Shown piece after piece: positions 5,977-8,206 of a stretch of DNA of 8,206 nucleotides. The DNA lies in contig DAOWNS010000068.1 in the NCBI GenBank assembly GCA_030642465.1, positions 1 through 8,206 on the forward strand. Direction: 5' to 3'. The notes under the pieces were generated by a model. That model was not told the DNA's origin. It saw only the letters and a program-made list of their open reading frames with translations, and made no database searches. Both the position numbers and the translations under genes were made by a program. Origin of the DNA: Candidatus Thorarchaeota archaeon (GTDB lineage Archaea; Asgardarchaeota; Thorarchaeia; Thorarchaeales; Thorarchaeaceae). How positions within the stretch are numbered: the stretch's first letter is position 1; each line of letters starts with the position of its first letter.

Positions 5977-5986
5977 ACTGTCAATA

Positions 5987-6709
5987 TTGACAAGAACTGA
6001 TCCAGAGGATCTTGATAAAGTGTTCAAGGCGCTTGGTCATATTACTAGAAGGCGCATACTACGGCTTTTGGCACAGGGTCCAAGATACCCATACGAGCTT
6101 AGCAAGCTTCTGGAAACAAATAGACGAGTAGTGCTAAAGCACCTAGATGCACTTCAGGAAGCAGCTCTGGTAGAACGTGAAATGGGTGAGAGCGACCTTG
6201 GTCCGGACAGGATTTACTACCGCCTTAAAGCAAACTTCGGTCTGTCCACTACAATACTGCCAAACGCCTTTGTGATGAGAGTAACTCATAAGCAGCATTC
6301 TGCGGCAATAGCACCGCGTCCGCGCTTTTTCACCCAAGATACAGATTCTGATGTGAAGGCCGTGCGTAGACTGCTTAGGGAGTTGGACAAGACACACAAG
6401 CAACTGGGCGCAATTGATGAAGAAAGAATGCGCCTTGCTTCTGTTCGTGCGGACATAATCCGACACATTGAGGGCATAATGAATGAGTGGAATTGGGATC
6501 AAGAGAGCTGCCAGCGCGTAAGATCTCTTATAGACCCAGTTCGTATGGGCATTCCTGTTGAAGCTGTGACTGGAAAGGACCTGTGGTCAGAGTCGATTCG
6601 CGAAGCTCTGAACTTGTTTGAGAAGATGTCTAGTCTACCAATGAAACCAAGGGCTCCTGAGAAAAAGGATGACCAAACAGAGAAGGATGTACCAATAGAG
6701 TTCGAGTGA
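5987..6709 (+). CDS. ArsR-family winged-helix transcriptional regulator
   Basis: 240 residues from the TTG start. Residues about 7-80 are an ArsR/HTH_20-type winged helix: VFKALGHITRRRILRLLAQG (12-31), the second helix YPYELSKLLETN (34-45), the recognition helix RRVVLKHLDALQEAALV (46-62), and a wing EREMGESDLGPDRIYYRL (63-80). FGLSTTILPNAFV (84-96) is a segment I associate with archaeal members that regulate as dimers. Residues about 118-165 (DSDVKAVRRLLRELDK..., to HIEGIM) look like a coiled coil, followed by a helical part and a charged tail (EKKDDQTEKDVPIEFE). No Cys metal site typical of ArsR/SmtB is present (the single Cys lies late, in WDQESCQRV), so it is unlikely to sense metal through thiols. 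Its stop lies 26 bp from the stop of the convergent receiver gene. Targets are unknown; self-control via 5919-5941 is possible. Confidence 0.85.
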   Translation: MTRTDPEDLDKVFKALGHITRRRILRLLAQGPRYPYELSKLLETNRRVVLKHLDALQEAALVEREMGESDLGPDRIYYRLKANFGLSTTILPNAFVMRVTHKQHSAAIAPRPRFFTQDTDSDVKAVRRLLRELDKTHKQLGAIDEERMRLASVRADIIRHIEGIMNEWNWDQESCQRVRSLIDPVRMGIPVEAVTGKDLWSESIREALNLFEKMSSLPMKPRAPEKKDDQTEKDVPIEFE

Positions 6710-6735
6710 GTTGTTTTGTCCACACTCAGCCCAGT

Positions 6736-7110
6736 TCATAACCCAAGCTGCTTCTTTATGATAGCTAGAAGATTCTTTCCGGAGAATGGCTTGATTATGT
6801 ATTCGTCAGCCCCAACTAGCCGCCCTCTTTCAACATCTTGACTAAGACCCTTAGCTGTGAACATGAGAATACGAACATCCTTGAAGTTAGGATCACTCCT
6901 TAGCTCCGCACACACCTCGAAACCATCCTTTCTGGGAAGCAGGATGTCCAATAGAATAAGGTCCGGTTTCTCTGCCCGCGCAACCTCAAGAGCCTCTACC
7001 CCATCATAGGCCAAGAAAACTTCAAAATCGTGGGGGTCGAGGAATGCCTGAACAAGCTGAGTTGTGATGCGCTCGTCATCGACAATGAGGATCTTCTTCC
7101 TATTCGGCAT
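6736..7110 (-). CDS. Stand-alone response-regulator receiver protein (CheY-like)
   Basis: 124 residues, only a REC domain. The acidic pair is D11-D12 (ILIVDDE), the phosphate-accepting Asp is D55 (LILLDILLPRKDG), the switch Thr is T85 (ILMFTAKG), and the conserved Lys is K107 (EYIIKPFSG). All key residues are present, so it should accept phosphate from a histidine kinase, but no output domain follows; it must signal by binding a partner. No kinase gene is in the window. The ATG at 7110 is preceded by GGGGTG (minus strand, 7123-7118) with a 7-nt spacer and by a TATA box about 55 bp upstream. It is convergent with the ArsR gene and lies 104 bp downstream of the acetyltransferase gene on the same strand. 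Confidence 0.95.
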   Translation of the reverse strand: MPNRKKILIVDDERITTQLVQAFLDPHDFEVFLAYDGVEALEVARAEKPDLILLDILLPRKDGFEVCAELRSDPNFKDVRILMFTAKGLSQDVERGRLVGADEYIIKPFSGKNLLAIIKKQLGL

Positions 7111-7160
7111 TCTCTAACACCCCAAGCATTTCGCTCTACTTCACTCTTATCTTCATCATC

Positions 7161-7168
7161 TATATACC
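7161..7168 (-). promoter_or_regulatory. TATA promoter of the receiver gene
   Basis: The minus strand reads AAATTGGTATATAGATG, with GGTATATA at 7168-7161. Expected transcription start is near 7137, giving a leader of roughly 27 nt that contains the ribosome site. This suggests the receiver gene is not dependent on the upstream acetyltransferase transcript. Confidence 0.5.
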
Positions 7169-7175
7169 AATTTGG

Positions 7176-7192
7176 GTACATAGTCAGTGTAC
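7176..7192. repeat. Inverted repeat GTACA-N7-TGTAC
   Basis: GTACA (7176-7180) and TGTAC (7188-7192) lie 7 bp upstream of the receiver TATA box and 22 bp behind the acetyltransferase stop codon. It may be an operator for the receiver gene or a weak stem at the end of the acetyltransferase mRNA. Five-bp arms can arise by chance. Confidence 0.25.
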
Positions 7193-7214
7193 ATTTCTAT
7201 CGGTTCCAGCAGCT

Positions 7215-7751
7215 TTATCGATCTTTAGTTTCTGATTGGAATAGCTCCATCATTATAGCATCCACGTATTCTCCGTCAATGTAGAACTGCTGATGTGCGG
7301 TCCCATACTCAACGAAACCCAGTTTCAAGTATACTTTCTTGGCGCGCTCATTGAAAGAATGAACCCCTAGCTCTAACCGTCTTAGATTGATGTGCTTCCA
7401 ACAGAAATCGATAAGCAGCTCCATCGCTTCTGTACCATATCCCTTACTCCAGTTCTCAGGCTTGTGGATTGCTATACCTAGTCGCCCATTTCTTGCGATC
7501 CAATCGATACCATGTATCGCCAAGGTACCCAGGAATGCATCATCAGATAGACGTTCAATCGCGAATGCAAACATCTTCTGACGTTTCATGTCATCTTGCA
7601 CGGACTGAAGCCAATCTGCTTCCGATTGCCTGCTGTGCGGGATTACACCTCCAAGGAATCGCCTCATTTCAGGATTGTTCCAGTTCTCTACTAGGTGATC
7701 TAGGTGTTTCTCTTCGAGCACAACAAGCCGTACTAGGTTGCCTTCAAACAT
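7215..7751 (-). CDS. GNAT acetyltransferase, RimJ/RimL type
   Basis: 178 residues from ATG 7751; a GTG three codons earlier (7760) is an alternative start (181 residues). I prefer the ATG because family members often begin MFEG-x-LVRL. The fold is complete: the first strand GNLVRLVVLEEKHLDHLVENWNN broken into strand and helix, the central strand FLGTLAIHGIDW (about 73-84), then GRLGIAIHKPENWSKGYGTEA (about 89-109), which carries the acetyl-CoA pyrophosphate loop (SKGYGT in place of R/Q-x-x-G-x-G/A), and LRRLELGVHSFNERAKKVYLKLGF (about 123-146) with the Asn and Tyr typical of the family. Such enzymes transfer acetyl from acetyl-CoA to an amino group, for example protein N-termini or small amines. 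The substrate cannot be told from sequence. No Shine-Dalgarno site precedes either start. Confidence 0.9.
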   Translation of the reverse strand: MFEGNLVRLVVLEEKHLDHLVENWNNPEMRRFLGGVIPHSRQSEADWLQSVQDDMKRQKMFAFAIERLSDDAFLGTLAIHGIDWIARNGRLGIAIHKPENWSKGYGTEAMELLIDFCWKHINLRRLELGVHSFNERAKKVYLKLGFVEYGTAHQQFYIDGEYVDAIMMELFQSETKDR

Positions 7752-7780
7752 GGGTTTCACTTAGCGTAACTGTGCTATCC

Positions 7781-7794
7781 GGTAGATATGATTG
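7781..7794 (-). promoter_or_regulatory. Weak TATA-like element before the acetyltransferase gene
   Basis: On the minus strand AATCATATCTACC is centred about 27 bp before GTG 7760 and 36 bp before ATG 7751. If used, the mRNA would be leaderless or nearly so, which fits the lack of a ribosome site. The match to a TATA box is poor. Confidence 0.2.
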
Positions 7795-7989
7795 TTTCCA
7801 CATACATTCTAGGGGCGCATTCAAGCATCTGGACCAGGGTAAACAGCATAAACTCAGCAATGTCTAACGCTTAGTTTCTACTCCCAAATGCACGATTCAC
7901 TATTGCAGCTCACCTCTTACTTGAACTCCTAGATCCTACATTCATTCAAACATTTGTCATAGGTATTTTTCACTGAGCGGTATTGTATT

Positions 7990-8010
7990 AAGCATGCTTC
8001 GATATAAATC
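7990..8010 (+). promoter_or_regulatory. Palindrome plus TATA-like box
   Basis: AAGCATGCTT (7990-7999) is a perfect 10-bp palindrome, followed after 3 bp by TATAAA (8003-8008). This is the spacing of a TFB-recognition or operator site next to a TATA box. A plus-strand transcript would begin near 8031. No gene follows, so the promoter is either for a short RNA or a chance match in A+T-rich DNA. Confidence 0.3.
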
Positions 8011-8030
8011 ACCATTCATTATCATATTAT

Positions 8031-8100
8031 TATTGGCCTTTGTGCGGTGCATATAGTTCCATTTCGAGGCAGTTATCCTAAACCAGCATCTGCCTTTTTT
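8031..8100 (+). ncRNA. Possible short non-coding RNA
   Basis: The interval runs from the start site expected for the TATA-like box at 8003-8008 to a T run at 8095-8100 behind a hairpin, about 70 nt. It does not fold as a tRNA that I can recognise and has no C/D-box motifs. The case rests only on promoter-like and terminator-like signals in the right order and distance. Confidence 0.15.
8067..8100. terminator. Hairpin with T run
   Basis: AGGCAG (8067-8072) and CTGCCT (8090-8095) form a 6-bp stem with a 17-nt loop. On the plus strand six T (8095-8100) close it, as in an intrinsic terminator. On the minus strand the same stem lies directly behind the stop codon at 8100-8102 of the possible edge gene and could serve that gene instead. 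Confidence 0.35.
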
Positions 8101-8206
8101 CATTCCAACAATGGTAACACTTCTTGCAGGGAACGCAATTTGTGATCAATCAACGATGCTTTCGTCTGCCAACTGAGAGTGACCATTGTACTCCACATAC
8201 CCAGAA
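8100..8206 (-). pseudogene. Possible C-terminus of a minus-strand gene, perhaps frameshifted
   Basis: One frame is open from the window edge to TGA at 8102-8100 and ends DHKLRSLQEVLPLLE. A neighbouring frame, open from the edge to TGA at 8148-8146, reads SGYVEYNGHSQLADESIVD. Joined by a one-base shift near 8150-8157 they would give ...ADESI, then IDHKLRSLQEVLPLLE, which reminds me of the tail of HAD-type phosphatases (a final helix after the last strand). This is resemblance only; either frame alone may be the real tail, or neither. Confidence 0.2.

Larger units (their letters stand above)
7761..8206. other. Mostly non-coding stretch at the right end
   Basis: Between the acetyltransferase start and the window edge no convincing complete gene is seen on either strand; open frames are short, lack ribosome sites and have no recognisable motifs. 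It holds the weak promoter at 7781-7794, a 10-bp palindrome with a TATA-like box at 7990-8010, a hairpin with a T run at 8067-8100, and a possible gene tail on the minus strand from 8206 down to 8100. The part 7800-7985 shows nothing I can name. Confidence 0.5.

Noticed and set aside
5918..5986. Longer form of the ArsR-type protein starting at GTG 5918
   Set aside because: The GTG lies on the edge of the candidate TATA/operator palindrome and has no ribosome site, while TTG 5987 has GGAGG 10 nt upstream and gives a normal winged-helix N-terminus.
5908..6000. C/D-box small RNA (TGATGA at 5908, CTGA near 5997)
   Set aside because: The boxes are too far apart, no internal C'/D' pair is seen, and the interval overlaps the ArsR promoter and start.
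6704..6727. Bidirectional terminator between the convergent ArsR and receiver genes (GAGTG and CACTC)
   Set aside because: The arms are only 5 bp, 14 bases apart, partly inside the ArsR stop region, and no T run follows on either strand.
7469..7867. Plus-strand frame of 132 codons over and beyond the acetyltransferase start
   Set aside because: Most of it is antisense to the GNAT domain, and the rest shows no motif, no promoter and no conserved-looking pattern.
8031..8100. A tRNA in the right-end non-coding stretch
   Set aside because: No acceptor stem, no T-loop GTTCRA followed by pairing, and no anticodon arm could be matched.

Overview
The window looks like a chromosomal fragment of an archaeon, most likely of the Asgard group (a Thorarchaeota-like lineage would fit, but the window alone cannot settle it). 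The reasons are: a Ras/Rab-like small GTPase with eukaryote-style motifs, a longin/roadblock-like protein, archaeal TATA promoters (a recurring GGTATA core), a heavily sequon-rich surface protein anchored by one C-terminal membrane helix, and an archaeal ArsR-type regulator. There is no rRNA, tRNA, CRISPR array or transposase that I can support.

Layout. Positions 1-1671 (+): the last codons of an upstream gene, a 435-residue protein with an N-terminal longin-like domain and two winged-helix-like repeats, and a 109-residue helical protein overlapping it by ATGA; the three look like one operon. Positions 1672-4475 (+): a promoter, a leader with a Shine-Dalgarno site, an 855-residue secreted/surface protein made of three beta-sandwich modules plus two Ig/FN3-like domains, and a strong hairpin/T-run terminator. 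This gene is visibly more A+T-rich than most of its neighbours. Positions 4701-5015 (-): the two ends of an alpha/beta hydrolase joined in frame, with the catalytic middle missing. Positions 5144-5694 (+): a GTPase gene whose TATA box lies about 27 bp before the ATG, so its mRNA is probably leaderless. Positions 5695-5986: a short regulatory-looking stretch with a 15-bp direct repeat and inverted repeats. Positions 5987-6709 (+): an ArsR-family regulator with a TTG start. Positions 6736-7110 and 7215-7751 (-): a stand-alone response-regulator receiver protein and a RimJ/RimL-type GNAT acetyltransferase. Positions 7752-8206: mostly non-coding, with a possible short RNA and, at the edge, a possible broken C-terminus of a minus-strand gene.

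Functionally the window mixes signalling parts (longin-like protein, small GTPase, receiver domain, ArsR regulator) with one cell-surface protein. No partner kinase, GAP or target gene is visible, so links between the units are inference. The most noteworthy points are the longin plus twin winged-helix protein with its coupled small partner, the GTPase G3 motif with Ser in place of the conserved Gly, the internally deleted hydrolase, and the duplicated 27-bp element behind the GTPase gene.
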